Source: Aurelia coerulea | Taxonomy: Eukaryota; Cnidaria; Scyphozoa; Semaeostomeae; Ulmaridae | Assembly (NCBI GenBank): GCA_039566865.1 | Contig: CM076957.1 | Span: 5,093,896-5,157,895 of the forward strand | DNA length: 64,000 nucleotides | Direction: 5' to 3' | Shown here: positions 41,461-52,724 of the stretch, piece after piece | Numbering within the stretch: the stretch's first letter is position 1 | Layout of the letters: every line of letters begins with the position of its first letter | Notes under the pieces: model-generated | Seen by the model: the letters and a program-made list of their open reading frames with translations, nothing else | Told to the model about the DNA's origin: nothing | The model's database searches: none | Translations under genes and position numbers: made by a program

Positions 41461-43122
41461 GGTTCCCATGAATGAACTAAGACTAAATTGGTATTAAATG
41501 AAGAATATAAATCTCCTTGTATCTTTCTTGTGTTTATTTTTCTCGTTACCTTCTGGGGCAGCAAATAAACTTCTTTCAGGTCTTATACTGTGACATTCGC
41601 ATAATGGCTAGGCCCACCTCCTTGTTAAAAATAACCGCCAAAGTTTCAAATTGCAAAATCTCCTTCCTAGCTACAATGCCACACAGGGAAAGAAGAGGCG
41701 AAGGAGAGGAGAAGGCACATGGGGTCCAGGGATGTCAGTTAAGACTGCAGTTTTGGTTTCTTGGTTCCTTAAGGCTGATTTCCAGTCAGTGGAATTTTCC
41801 GAGCGGGCGGAATTCCTATTGTATTCGAGAGAAAATGTCGCTCTGACATTGAATAGAAAGTTACGGCTGAGTGACCTTTTATTGTCTAAAATTCCGCCCG
41901 CTCGGAAAATTCCACTGACTGGAAAATAGGCTTTATACACTAGAATTGAAAGGAAAAGTGAAAAGCGTTGTTTCGTAGTATACTTTCAGATAGACTTACT
42001 ACAGTTGACGAAATAGACTTGGGGCAAGTCTAGGTTCCTTGTGATCCGGGTTACAGAAACAGCAGCTGTATAATTTGATACAGATTACATCCTTGTGGTC
42101 GGCCTGCTATTGTTAGGGTAGAACAATCTTTTGTCATGAATTTTTTGTCAAACTTGTGCCATGAATGCAAACAGTAGTAGTACAATATAGAAAGTTCCCA
42201 AGAACATTGCCACATGACTTAAAATGCGCGAACAAGCCTTTGTAGACTTTTTCAATTCACGAAGAAACCGTACGGGCATTGAATCTTGAACAAAAGAAAA
42301 TTTAGCGGACAGACAATAACAAGAACAATTGAAAACGCAAATTTTGGCATTTTCGGGTCTTACAACAATCACTATTGTTATTGCTATTTCTATTGTTCAA
42401 GGTTCAGTGACTTATTGGTTTGTTTGTGGCCATAACTCCGCCAATCCTGGAGATATCTTAACCGTACCAGCATCCTAACTTGTACACCCAAACATCTGGA
42501 GAGTAGATTTCATCAAAAAATTCAGGAAATCTCGAGCAGTTTTTTGTCCTGGTTGCGTTTTATGAATGAAGGTAACATTTAGAAAAATCTTCACGGGTTT
42601 CTTTTGTCTTCTTCGCTTATTCGCAGTCTGATTTGTCCGTGAAAATGATGCTTTGGAGGTTTCGGCCATAGTGGCCACGAGCAATTCGGCCATGGACGAC
42701 ATTGGATTCATATGCTTTACTTTACTGTATTCTACTGTAAAAATACCAGGCCGACCGCAAGGATGATGTATTCTGTATCAAATTACACAGCTGTTATTTT
42801 TGTAACCCAGATCACAAGGAACCAAGAAACCAAAAATGCAGTCTTCGCTGACATTCCTAGACCCCCTGTGGAGAAGGAGAGTACTCTCCTTCGCCTCTTC
42901 TTTCCCTGCGTGGCGTTGTAGCTAGGAAGGAGATTTAGAAATTTGATACTTTTGCGGTATTTGCAACAACGAGGTGGGCCTGGCTAAGGTGAATGTCGCA
43001 GTATTAGACCCGAAAGAAGCTAATTTGCTGCCCCAGAGGGTAAAGAGAAAGATAAACACAAGAAAGATACAAGGTGATTTATATTCTTTATTTAATACCA
43101 ATTTAGTTCATTCATGGGAACC
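41461..43122. repeat. Inverted segmental repeat, left arm split by insertion
   Basis: 41461-41765 plus 42031-42125 form a left arm that is the inverse of 42745-43122 (landmarks 'GGGGCAGCAAAT', 'GAAGGAGAT', 'GTGATCCGGGTTACA'). The left arm is interrupted by about 265 bp bounded by GGTTCCTT on both sides. That insert contains its own TIR piece (TTTCCAGTCAGTGGAATTTT, about 41769-41930) and a TAGACTTGGGGCAAGTCTA end. The spacer (42126-42744) includes a segment repeated at 59210-60140. Confidence 0.7.
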
Positions 43123-43364
43123 TAGATTTATCCACAACCAATGATCAATAGGGATCAATAGCTTAGGATTATCATCTTCATATATAAAATGTTTTAATCC
43201 TTTTTGTTTGTTTCTCATTTTTTGCATGCATGCACCAAGATGCATTTCGTTCGAATTACGAATCCTTAACGATCCCATAGGAATTTGATTAAAGAACGCA
43301 CTGCATCTTGGTAAAAAGTTCCTTACTGCCATCTTTAGCGCAATCGTCTATTGTTGTTTTTCAT

Positions 43365-43737
43365 TAGACTTATGACGATGAGTCTCTTGTTTCCCTGTGC
43401 TCTTTGACTTCAAGATGGCGCTTCGGTCAACAGAGACTTGTATCATTGCTATGAAAAACTGACCTTAAGGCCTAATACTCTGGGGTTCCTAGAATACCCA
43501 GATTGTGAGATTTGTGGATAACTGGTGACGGCAAATATGATGGAACTTTTGATTCGATCGAACGACTGATAACATTCGGAAGGGATTCGAGATTAGAGGC
43601 CGAGATTCGAGGCCGTGATTCCATCATAATCCGGCTGATGAATGCATATTACAGAGTAAGGTTTTTAACTGTTTCATTATGAGTCCCTGTTGAGCAAGGA
43701 ACCGCAGGGATACAAGGGACTCCTCGTTATAAGTCTA
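43365..43737. mobile_element. TAGACTTATGACGATGAG element, 9-bp TSD
   Basis: 373 bp; TIR TAGACTTATGACGATGAGTC; perfect GTTTTTCAT duplication (43356-43364, 43738-43746). Its right end lies 28 bp before exon 3 of MS4A-like gene 1, so part of the present branch-point and polypyrimidine context comes from the duplicated target. Confidence 0.9.
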
Positions 43738-43765
43738 GTTTTTCATGTCACATTTTCTATTTCAG

Positions 43766-44050
43766 AATGGAGCTAACATGGCATTTGCTATTGTCTCCTC
43801 CTGCATCACCTTTATTCAGTTCATTGTTTACTGTGTAGCTGTGACTTACTACAGAGAGTACAAAATCTGCAGCTATAGTGGATATTATTACCGCTCCTAC
43901 AACTGTACCACATCAGGCCATTCAACTGGTGTTGCAATCTATGTGGTTCTTTTGTTGCTCGTGATTGCAGAGTTTGCAATTTCCCTGTGTGTTGCCATAT
44001 ATTGTTGCAAGTATGGCTGTCAAGGCTGCTGTGATAATTCAACTACAGGG
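43766..44050 (+). CDS. MS4A-like gene 1, exon 3 (TM3, loop, TM4)
   Basis: Ninety-five codons (residues 87-181) after ATTTTCTATTTCAG and before GTAAGA. NGANMAFAIVSS opens TM3 (about 91-113). The extracellular loop (114-139) is Tyr-rich with three Cys and an NCT glycosylation site at N132. TM4 (about 141-165) is followed by a Cys-rich juxtamembrane stretch (CCKYGCQGCC), a likely palmitoylation site. Same boundaries and phase as 20544-20792 in gene 2. Confidence 0.9.
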
Positions 44051-44090
44051 GTAAGAAGCTTTGAATGTTTGTTTCATATAAATATATATA

Positions 44091-44711
44091 CCGGGTGAGC
44101 CAGATAAAAGTTCCCACTTTCTAAAATTCGTAGCACCACAAGTACTTCGTGGATTTGAATGATTCAAATTCTAGTTGAAAGCCAAAAGATCGAAGTATTT
44201 TTGTGATTTTTCTCATCTTCTTACCAGCACTGCAAATATAGGTACATTCAACTTTACAAAAATTTCATGACTGCAAAATGACAGAAAAAGGCCCAAAACA
44301 CTTTATCAAATCCTTAGGACTCTCCTCACACAGAACAATACGCACATGCGTTCCACCTCTCTCAAGAGTTACAAGAAATAGGTTCTCAAACAGATATTAA
44401 AGATTTTCAATCCCATGGCAATAGATGTTCAGACGATATCTCTTACCCATGAGAAATTGCATTTTCCCTGTTGTTCTGAGCGAGGAGTCCTTTATGATCA
44501 AGCATTTTAGGCCTTTTTCAGTCATTTTGCAACCATCAAGTTTTTGTAATCTTGAATTTACCAATTTTCCAATGCTCGTAAGAACGTGAGAAAAATCGCA
44601 AAAATACTTCGATCTTTTGGCTGTCAAGCAAATATTGATTCATTCCAATCCATTTAGTACTCTTGATGCTATGAATTTTCAAAAGTGGGAACTTTTTTCT
44701 GGCTCACCCGG
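44091..44711. mobile_element. CCGGGTGAGCC TIR element, TA target
   Basis: TIRs CCGGGTGAGCCAGATAAAAG and inverse; TA on both sides. The arms stay partly complementary nearly to the centre. It lies 40 bp after the exon 3 donor. Confidence 0.8.
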
Positions 44712-45641
44712 TATTTATTCTCAAAAACTCATTCTATACAAATTTAGATGATAGATATTCAATAAAACCTTCTGTTAAACGTTTTGGCTTAAGTCTTCAT
44801 CAGTATGGCATTTCATAATCACCTACAGGGTGTCCCAAAAACATGTGCGCCGTTTGAATGGCTACTGTGGAGGAGTCATAAATCTAACTTTCTCGTTTTT
44901 CAGATTTGTGAATAGAAGAGATTTCAACTTAAGAGTTTAGCACCGAGTTTGTGTAAATCTGACAAGTGGTTGCTGATTTATTGAGAAAGAAAGTCACAAT
45001 CACTGCTTTTTTCAAAACCAGAGGATTATCTCCGTACTTAACCTTATAACTTGAATTTTAACACTAAATGAACTTAAACTCTACAGTTATACCAGGAAAC
45101 GCATTTGGGAGTAATTGATGACCATATAACTCAAGAATATTGACCAAGCAGCCTGCTGAACGCAATATTGTTGCTTTAAAACGACTTCTTCACTTTTGGG
45201 AAGCAAAATATCTGATGGACGCATACCATGGCCTGCAGCACTTGTGTTGCACATTACCATTCCTAGCAACCCTAGATATGTTCAATATTCTTGGTAATCA
45301 TAGAATTCAATGTATGACTATCTGTCTCACTTATAGTATTTTCTTTGTTCTATTTGTTGCACACTCCCTTCAAAGAGTTTACAGTTAAGATATAAGTGAA
45401 ATTATCTCTTTCCAGTATTGCATGCCCTCCGTTGCAAAATTCAAAAATATATTTTCAATGAAAGGAAACCTAATTCAATGTTCAAAATATTCATTCGATG
45501 TTCAAGAATTCATGCAATATCCAAAAAGTTTATTCGGTGTTCAAAAACTTTCATTCAATAGGAATAAAAATCAAGCTTTCTAGATAGATTGCTGGAAAAC
45601 TTGACTCTAAGACTAACTGCAATCTGTTTTATTTCTTGCAG

Positions 45642-45851
45642 GTTATTGTTCAGCAACAACAAGCCCATATTGTGCCATCTTCAGTGATGGTACAGTCATC
45701 AGGTGTTGTTACCACTAGCTACCCTGCTGGCTACCCTGCTGGCTACCCGATGTCTACTGGTATGACTGTACCATACAATGTCCCTCTCAGCTATGCTCCT
45801 CAAGGATATTCACAAGCATACACCACTGGACCACCAGGAGGAAATCCACAG
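45642..45851 (+). CDS. MS4A-like gene 1, exon 4 (cytosolic tail)
   Basis: Seventy codons (residues 182-251) between TTTCTTGCAG and GTATGA. Composition is Gln, Pro, Tyr, Gly and Ser; it contains a tandem YPAGYPAGYP and no hydrophobic segment. Such low-complexity Tyr/Pro tails offer docking sites for SH3, WW or SH2 domains. Function unproven. Confidence 0.85.
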
Positions 45852-45983
45852 GTATGATTTGTAACTGCAACAGGCCATGTTAAAGAATTCTCAAGAAATT
45901 CTTCAGGAATCTCCACACGAAGATAATTAATACTTCTTTAGAAATATGAAATACTGCAAGAACTTTTTGATGCAAAGCACATG

Positions 45984-47086
45984 TAGACTTATGACGATGA
46001 GTCTCTTGTTTCCCTGTGCTCTTTGACTTCAAGATGGCGCTTCAATCAACAGAGACTCATATTATTACTTAGACTGATTACGATGAGTCCCAGTAATCGC
46101 TATCCAAAACGAGACTATTACGCCAGACCGAGACCGCTCTTACTGGGACTCATAATATTACGGCAATATTTTTGGACTGACTTTTTTCACTTTTGAACGC
46201 CCTTGGGAACGAGGCTGCTATACACAGTCATGTACTAGAATCTCTGCAAATTCGATTGATTGATGTTGACCAACGGGAACTCGAAGCTCAAAGCAGAGTT
46301 TCAAGGAGCTTGGCCGGACAGAACGAAGTCTTACGAACAAGAATACCATGAAAACAGTTGGCGACAATATCAAATTTTGTACGTAGGTACTATTTTGCTG
46401 CTTTCGCTAAGCATTAACTGATTTATTGTGAAGTTTTCAAATCAATGTGTTCATTTGAAAACTACAAATGTTTGTGCTTTTTTGCCTAGGCCCTTATCGA
46501 AACGAGGCAGTCATAGTCATTTCAAAATAATGGCTTTTGATTATGAGTCGTAGTTAGGAGCGTCCGGCAGTATTTCAATAGCGATAACTACGACCATATC
46601 ATCAGTCTAATTATTGCTCTGAAAAAGTTTACCCTTTTAGGCCTAATATGCTGGGGTTCCTAGCATACCAATCAGATTGCGAGATTTGGCAAAGAACAAT
46701 AAGTTTCGAACACTCGATTCGAAAGACGCACTTGACTAGATTTGAAGGAAGTTGCTGCGGCAGGTACTTGAAGATTTTCTGGTATGTTTTGGTCTTAAAA
46801 ACGTGGATATTGCAGCATTAAAAGACTTATTTTGCACTCACCAGGTAAAGTGAACTTTCTGCTTCAGATGAATACCAAGTTTCGTTGGTTAAGTGTCTGC
46901 TTACAATGTGGTTTCTATCGCATTTCCTTTCTGAGGAGTGACCGTTGAACAGAGCCGAAGCAGTCGTTCGATCCAGATGCGATTGATCGAATGCAGAAGA
47001 TAGGGTCAGGTTTTTAACTGTTTCAATATGAGTCCCTGTTTAGCTAGGTACCACAGGGATACAAGGGACTCATCGTCATAAGTCTA
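45984..47086. mobile_element. TAGACTTATGACGATGAG element with nested relative, 9-bp TSD
   Basis: Same TIR as 43365-43737; perfect AAGCACATG duplication (45975-45983, 47087-47095). Longer because 46070-46609 is inserted in it. Confidence 0.9.
46070..46609. mobile_element. Nested TAGACTGATTACGATGAG element, 9-bp TSD
   Basis: TIR TAGACTGATTACGATGAGTC / ATATCATCAGTCTA. Flanks ATTATTACT and ATTATTGCT agree 8/9. The element at 43365-43737 has the uninterrupted site (TATCATTGCT). The nested element's ends resemble those of its host family, so one relative jumped into another. Confidence 0.85.
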
Positions 47087-47550
47087 AAGCACATGATGGT
47101 CTTGGCTATACCTTTGCTTTAGATTCTGTCCATTTGTTTGCCTGTCTGTTTTAGACAATTTTTGCAGGTCTTATTCAGGCTGTCAAATGATATAATTGCG
47201 GTTTACCCCAGAAGATTGAAGTCTGGCGTGCTTTGTTTATGAAATATATAATATAGAGCCTTTAGTAAAATATAAGATGCAACAGGGTGTAGCATTTATT
47301 ATCCATTACGGAGTTTTTGCTTTTCCGGGTTGGTCCCGCTATTTTGAGCCTATTTTTCAAAATTTATTCCCACAAAAAACTGTACAGCATGTTCCGAAAA
47401 AATAAGTTTCTTATATGCGGATTTTTACTGTATTGACTAGAATCGTAAAATATGTTGACAAAAATTTACCTGAAAACCAATGTGCAGCACTCACAGACTA
47501 GTGTTACTGCTGGTAATAGGAATTAGAATTAGATATCAGGAGCGAAATAT

Positions 47551-48074
47551 AGCATAGGTTCCAAATCTTTAAAAAGGCTGGTGTAAAATTGAGTGACCTA
47601 TTTCTTTGAACTGAATGACTTCAAAGAAACTTTAGCTATTTCTCTATAATTCTACCATTGGACTTTTCTGAAATCTTTAATAGTTTCAGAATTAGAGCGA
47701 TTTTCTTCCTTTTCAAGAATTCAAGAAAAATTGTCAAAAAACTTAAAACCATCGTTATTTCTAAACCATTTGACTTAACATGAAGTAATTTCGAAGAGAT
47801 TTATAGTTTATGGATGCCTACAATATGGTATCAAGCAAAAGTCTTTCACTCATCTTGTTTATGATTTAGGAATTTGATGACGTCACATCCTAAAATGAGC
47901 TGAAATGTAAAATACGCTATGATTTTGAAAAATATTCAAAATTTCTGGAAAGTCCAACGGTAGAATTATAGACAAGTATCTAAAGTTCCTTTCAAGCCAT
48001 TCAATCAGAAGAAATAGATCATTGAATTTTACACCCACCTTTTTACGCCGAGTTAAAGATTTGGAACCTATGCT
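47551..48074. mobile_element. AGCATAGG element, copy 2, 9-bp TSD
   Basis: 524 bp; perfect GCGAAATAT on both sides (47542-47550, 48075-48083). Near-palindromic outer 120 bp. Confidence 0.9.
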
Positions 48075-48203
48075 GCGAAATATCATTAACAGAATGTCAG
48101 TTGTGACAACTGAGATCTGTTCGACGGAAAATCATTTTTGATGAGCGTCACCTATCAGTGGAAAGGTCCTTAGCAGCAAAATAGAGAGACAACATGGTAA
48201 CAT

Positions 48204-48380
48204 TGTTGGGGAGAAGAGATACGGTTTGTCCGAGGAAACGTATGCGTCCCATCGTGCAGTAGGTTAATGCTCATGCGCCCGGACGGGCTCCACCCCGAAA
48301 CGCTACTGCGCCTGAGCTTAGCCTACCGCACGGGGGACACATGCATTTCCTCGGACAACCCGTATCTCGTCTCCCCAACA
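48204..48380. mobile_element. TGTTGGGGAGAAGAG TIR element
   Basis: Inverted ends of about 50 bp (TGTTGGGGAGAAGAGATACGG). The GC-rich centre contains CGCCCGGACGG. The flanking 100 bp on each side are themselves direct repeats ('GAATGTCAGTT', 'TCTGTTC'). Confidence 0.7.
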
Positions 48381-48545
48381 AAATGCCCAATGAATGCGTC
48401 TATTCTTTGGTAAGGATTTAGAGATCTGCTGCTGAGTGATTGGCCTGGTGTAAGCTGCAAAATGTCATTAAGGGAATGTCAGTTATGACAGCTATTCATC
48501 TGTTCTACTCGACGGCAAAATGACTTTGATATGCATCGCCGGACT

Positions 48546-49903
48546 CCGGGGGGGGGGGGTACTTGACTTAATTTCGTACGGGGGTGTGCCCACGAAAAAA
48601 AATTTGTTTACCCTGCTCCAGAATTTTTCGCTCAAAATGATAACCTGTTCTAGAAAAAATTGGTGAAAGTATCCTCAAAAACATGAAATTTGACCGAAAA
48701 ACGACCCGATCTAGCAGAATATTCCCCTTTGACATGTTTTGACAACCTGCTCTAGAAAAATTGCCTCATTTTTGATTACAAAGTCCACTTTGTAATCTAA
48801 GAAGGGGCTTCGATGTCAGTCAGTAAGAAAGAAAGAAAGAAAGAAAGTAAGTAACCCACTTCCGTCACGCTCGTTAAAGCAATTGATTAACGTTTTATCT
48901 CTGCTAATTAGCACTGAAATAAAGAAAGCGCACATAAAGCGCATACAAGACAGAAGTTTCCCGCGATCCTATAGCAACATTTGACGTCGGCTTATTTCAT
49001 GTTAGACAGATTTGACACCATAAGATGGATAAATTACCATGATGTTTACCCAGGCACAACAACAAATTTCCCCAGAATTGGCACGTTCTTGACTTCATTA
49101 GCAGCTTAATTATGTCAAAACAATCGTTTTCTAGAACGAACGAATCATTAGCCACTTATTGATAGTACTCATTATGCAAATAAGTCAACTTTAGAGGATG
49201 ATGTAACCGGTGGCCTGCACAGAGGCTAGCATTTGCAGCATCACCGAAGGTAGAAGGACCCCCTTCCTACACAGCTACAGAAAGGTGCAGAATCCCAGCA
49301 AACAATGGCGCCATTGACTGGGGGAAGGCACGTGATCACACTGAACCAAAACATCTTCATGCATATCATTCTGCACAGAGGCTATCTTCGTGACTGCTTG
49401 TCTCAAATTAGATGCCAGCGAATAGCAACAATTGAAGCGTGCTGTAGGGTTCCGTATAAGTAATTTTGCGTTATCGTAACTCTCACATGACATCTCATTT
49501 GAGACAGATGCACCAATAGTTTCATGCACGAACTAAGCAAAGTAGGGGTAATGAATTTTGATTTTTGCATATCATTCTCGTTTGACATAAAGACCAAAAT
49601 AGTGCCATTGAGGCGATTCTTGTCCTTATACAAGGGGCTTGATTTTCTATTGAAGGAGACTTTAGCAGCAACACTCATCTCTCTGACTGTAGCTAAAAAC
49701 AGCATCAACGATCATTTGGGGTTATGAAGAAATCAATATTCAGATTTTCTTATGCTTGCTTAGCACAGGACGGACTTTGTAATCATCCAAAAGGATCTTA
49801 TGTTGATACCCTGTGCTAGAAAAAATTGGTGAAAACGATACCCTTAAAAATGGCACATCCCCGTCGGACAAATATACTAAGTACCCCCCCCCCCCCCCCC
49901 GGG
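48546..49903. mobile_element. Poly-G element with nested insertion
   Basis: CCGGGGGG...TACTTGACTT and inverse; GCCGGACT duplication (48538-48545, 49904-49911). Outer parts nearly match 24908-25230. A 1.0-kb piece (about 48772-49800) with GATTACAAAGTCC / GGACTTTGTAATC ends interrupts it at a site that is TTTTGATACC in the intact copy. Confidence 0.85.
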
Positions 49904-50290
49904 GCCGGACTGCTAGCAAAAATATTAGCCACAGTCGTGCAAAATATGATACCAGCATGAAACTTCGTATACATGTGAAATTTGACATACTGAAGACGAA
50001 CTGAAGCAGACACGAGCTTAATAATGCCCCCAGATGCTATTTTTAGACGGCAGTACTTTGTCCCAGTCCTCTACAGGGGCCAGGGCATGAAAACCCACCC
50101 GACCATGCGAACGGGCGGTCACAGGAAATTTGTAATTCATAATGAGCTGCAGGAAATTTTCCAACATATATTCCTTTTTCATGTATCATTCTGTTACTCA
50201 TTAAAAAAAACAACTTACAAAGTCAAAGAAAAGTCACCTGATATATATTGTATCCCTGGTACAATTTGCAATCAATGTACCAGATAAGGA

Positions 50291-50352
50291 TGATAATAAT
50301 AATAAGAATAATAATAATAATAATAATAATGATAATAATAATAATAATAATA
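50291..50352 (+). repeat. (ATA)n microsatellite
   Basis: Imperfect AATAAT run in intron 4 of MS4A-like gene 1. Confidence 0.95.
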
Positions 50353-52567
50353 CAATTTATTTACAGTTGTCTAGAGGGATAGCTGATGCTAATAAAGGCC
50401 AACTCTACCCTATTTACAATGTCTGAAATTAAGCTATATTATACAAATGCGGCAGTTACATCCGGATCCCTTCCAACTTCTGATTTTAATTTTGAATTCA
50501 TCATCGCTTTTTGCAGCTTTATATTGGTCTGGAAGCCGATTCCAAACCATGCTACCCCTATACGAAAGAGACTCGTTTCCATATGAGGCGTATATTATTA
50601 TATAAGAGGCGTATATTATTCAAATTATGGGCAGGTTTACAAGTAATTTCATTGTTTAAAATGATAGTTTCACAGTTCTAACTGCAATAATACTTTGCGG
50701 AACGTCCAACTGCTCAGAGTATCTGTCAGGCGAAGAAGGTTACTTCACAATCATTTTCAGAGATTATAGCGCAAAAAAAGAGTCTAAATTTAGAAAATGC
50801 TATTCTTTTGTACCTCATCCCTTTGTGATTCGAACTGCATTTGAATCACATTGATATTTCACAGCAAAGGAAGCTCTTTTCTCCCACGTCTAAAAACCAA
50901 TTAACCAATTTGATCAAAAATTTTAATCAAAAATCAAAAAGTTTTAAATTTGATCAAAAGTACTTGACCCAAGTCCTGAATTTGAGTCTTTCGCTCCTTG
51001 TCAGTCGCTCGAGATATAGAAAAGTAAGTTAGTGTTTCTGCATATTACAACATGCTTAAATGAGCCTAAAGCGTAGCTTTCATTCAGTCGTCAACAATCT
51101 ATCAGGAGAATTAGCAATCTTTGCGGGCCTTCGGACCTTAGGATCTTTTAGGGGGGTCTTTGACAATCTTTTGCCATCACTGGGACAAAATGTGGCAGCC
51201 CGATTGATCCTAAAAATGGGTCGTTCGCGGTATTAGAGGCACATACGTTCTCTTAAAAATCACATTTCACGTGCACAAGACGAGAGTTTGCTCTACTGGT
51301 TTCAGCGCCACTTCTGCGCCTTTGTTTTTTCTTTAATTCCTGGTTGAGAGAATTTCCTTTCTCTGCAATCGCTAATTGCTTTGAATTGAGCTTTGCCAAT
51401 CAAAAGCTATTGATGCTATTGTATTACAAAATCTGCTGTTTTTACTCCGGTATTATAGAGAAGTACCCCCGTCTAAATTAGCATTTAGGGTAATGTTTTT
51501 ATTATGTATGTTTAAGTTTATCGTAGGAACGAAAACGCTTCATTTCTTTAACAATTTAGGGTTTCTGTTTTACGAAGGAGGCCCCTATAGAGGACAGGGA
51601 TCAGGTCTAAGAATAGTATTTGGGGGGCATTTTTTCAGCTTGTTTCTGTTTCGCTTAGCTTTAAGAATGTCAACTAACGTAAGCCTACCAAGCTTCGTGC
51701 TGGTATCATATTTTTGCACGATTATTATGCCAACAGACCGGACTACTACTCAGACTTATTTAATTGACAAATTTCAAGAGATTAACCCTTTCAGGGCAAG
51801 GGGCGTTTTCCTAAATTTAATAGGCTTTCCAATGAAGACAATTTAAATTTCAAAAACTTTTGTCTCGTGACCACAACAATGCCTTATGTTGAGAGAGGTA
51901 TTGGATAGAGTTCATTTCTACATATATATCAATGCAATATATATCATTGGACTCAGCATCAAATGTTCTTTCATTTGATATATAACTCATTCATATTTGC
52001 TGACATCAGCAGATTTTAATGTTTATGACGTCATTGTAAGTCATGACGTCTTATTACAAAGGAATACAGGGAGAATTAAAAAAATTGCATTAAATTCATA
52101 ATTTACATTGAATGATAAACAGTAGGGCAAAGGATGGATGTGATATCTTTTAAGTGGAATATCTTATATTGGAATACAGTTTGCCTTTCGCTGCAAAGTA
52201 CAATAAAAACTCCGAAATTCATAACTTTCATTCCCTAAAATTAATGAAAACATCAAATGTGCAATAAATAGGGGGTAGATGATCATATCGTGCCTAAAAC
52301 TAAACATGATATCGTGCCCGGTATGATTTGGCTTTAAATCTACTTTTTTTAAAGGAAACTCCTATTTTTCTGTGTATATCTTACGTTTAATCGTTGCCTA
52401 GCAACCGGTCACGTGACTACCAATAAAACAATACCGTCATTATACTCACAAAAGGTCATTGTACATTTGCTGAAAGTTTCCATGTATTATCACCTTCCAA
52501 TTCGGAATTAAGTAGGGTGGATGAAAATTTTTTATAACTTTGTTTATCAATTCTTGTTAACTTGCAG
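50353..52567. other. Distal part of intron 4, little recognised
   Basis: AT-rich. Open frames up to 117 codons (51493-51846) have no recognisable domain. Small palindromic ATATATATCA patches lie near 51925-51975 and two TGACGT motifs near 52025-52050. Confidence 0.45.
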
Positions 52568-52708
52568 ATGGCATACACCACTAGTGCCGGACAAATGCAG
52601 CCAGCTAACCCGACAGCCATGACATATAGTCAACCAGATGGTGCAGTTGGTGCAGTTGGTGCAGTTGGTGCAGAGAAGCAAGCCGATGCTCCTCCGCCAT
52701 ATCAGTAA
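52568..52708 (+). CDS. MS4A-like gene 1, exon 5 (tail, stop codon)
   Basis: Forty-six codons plus TAA, after ACTTGCAG. It contains three and a half GAV units (GAVGAVGAVGA) encoded by a perfect 9-nt repeat (GGTGCAGTT), which will be length-variable. It ends PPPYQ, a PPxY motif that binds WW domains of NEDD4-type ligases. In known proteins such a C-terminal motif links membrane proteins to ubiquitin-dependent trafficking; here it is inference. Confidence 0.85.
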   Translation: MAYTTSAGQMQPANPTAMTYSQPDGAVGAVGAVGAEKQADAPPPYQ

Positions 52709-52724
52709 TCAGTGATCAGTGACG

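Noticed and set aside
50024..50287. 87-codon frame in intron 4
   Set aside because: Runs across unrelated repeat boundaries with no domain or splice context.
51493..51846. 117-codon hydrophobic frame in intron 4
   Set aside because: No family resemblance; AT-rich codons give hydrophobic residues by chance; no splice support.
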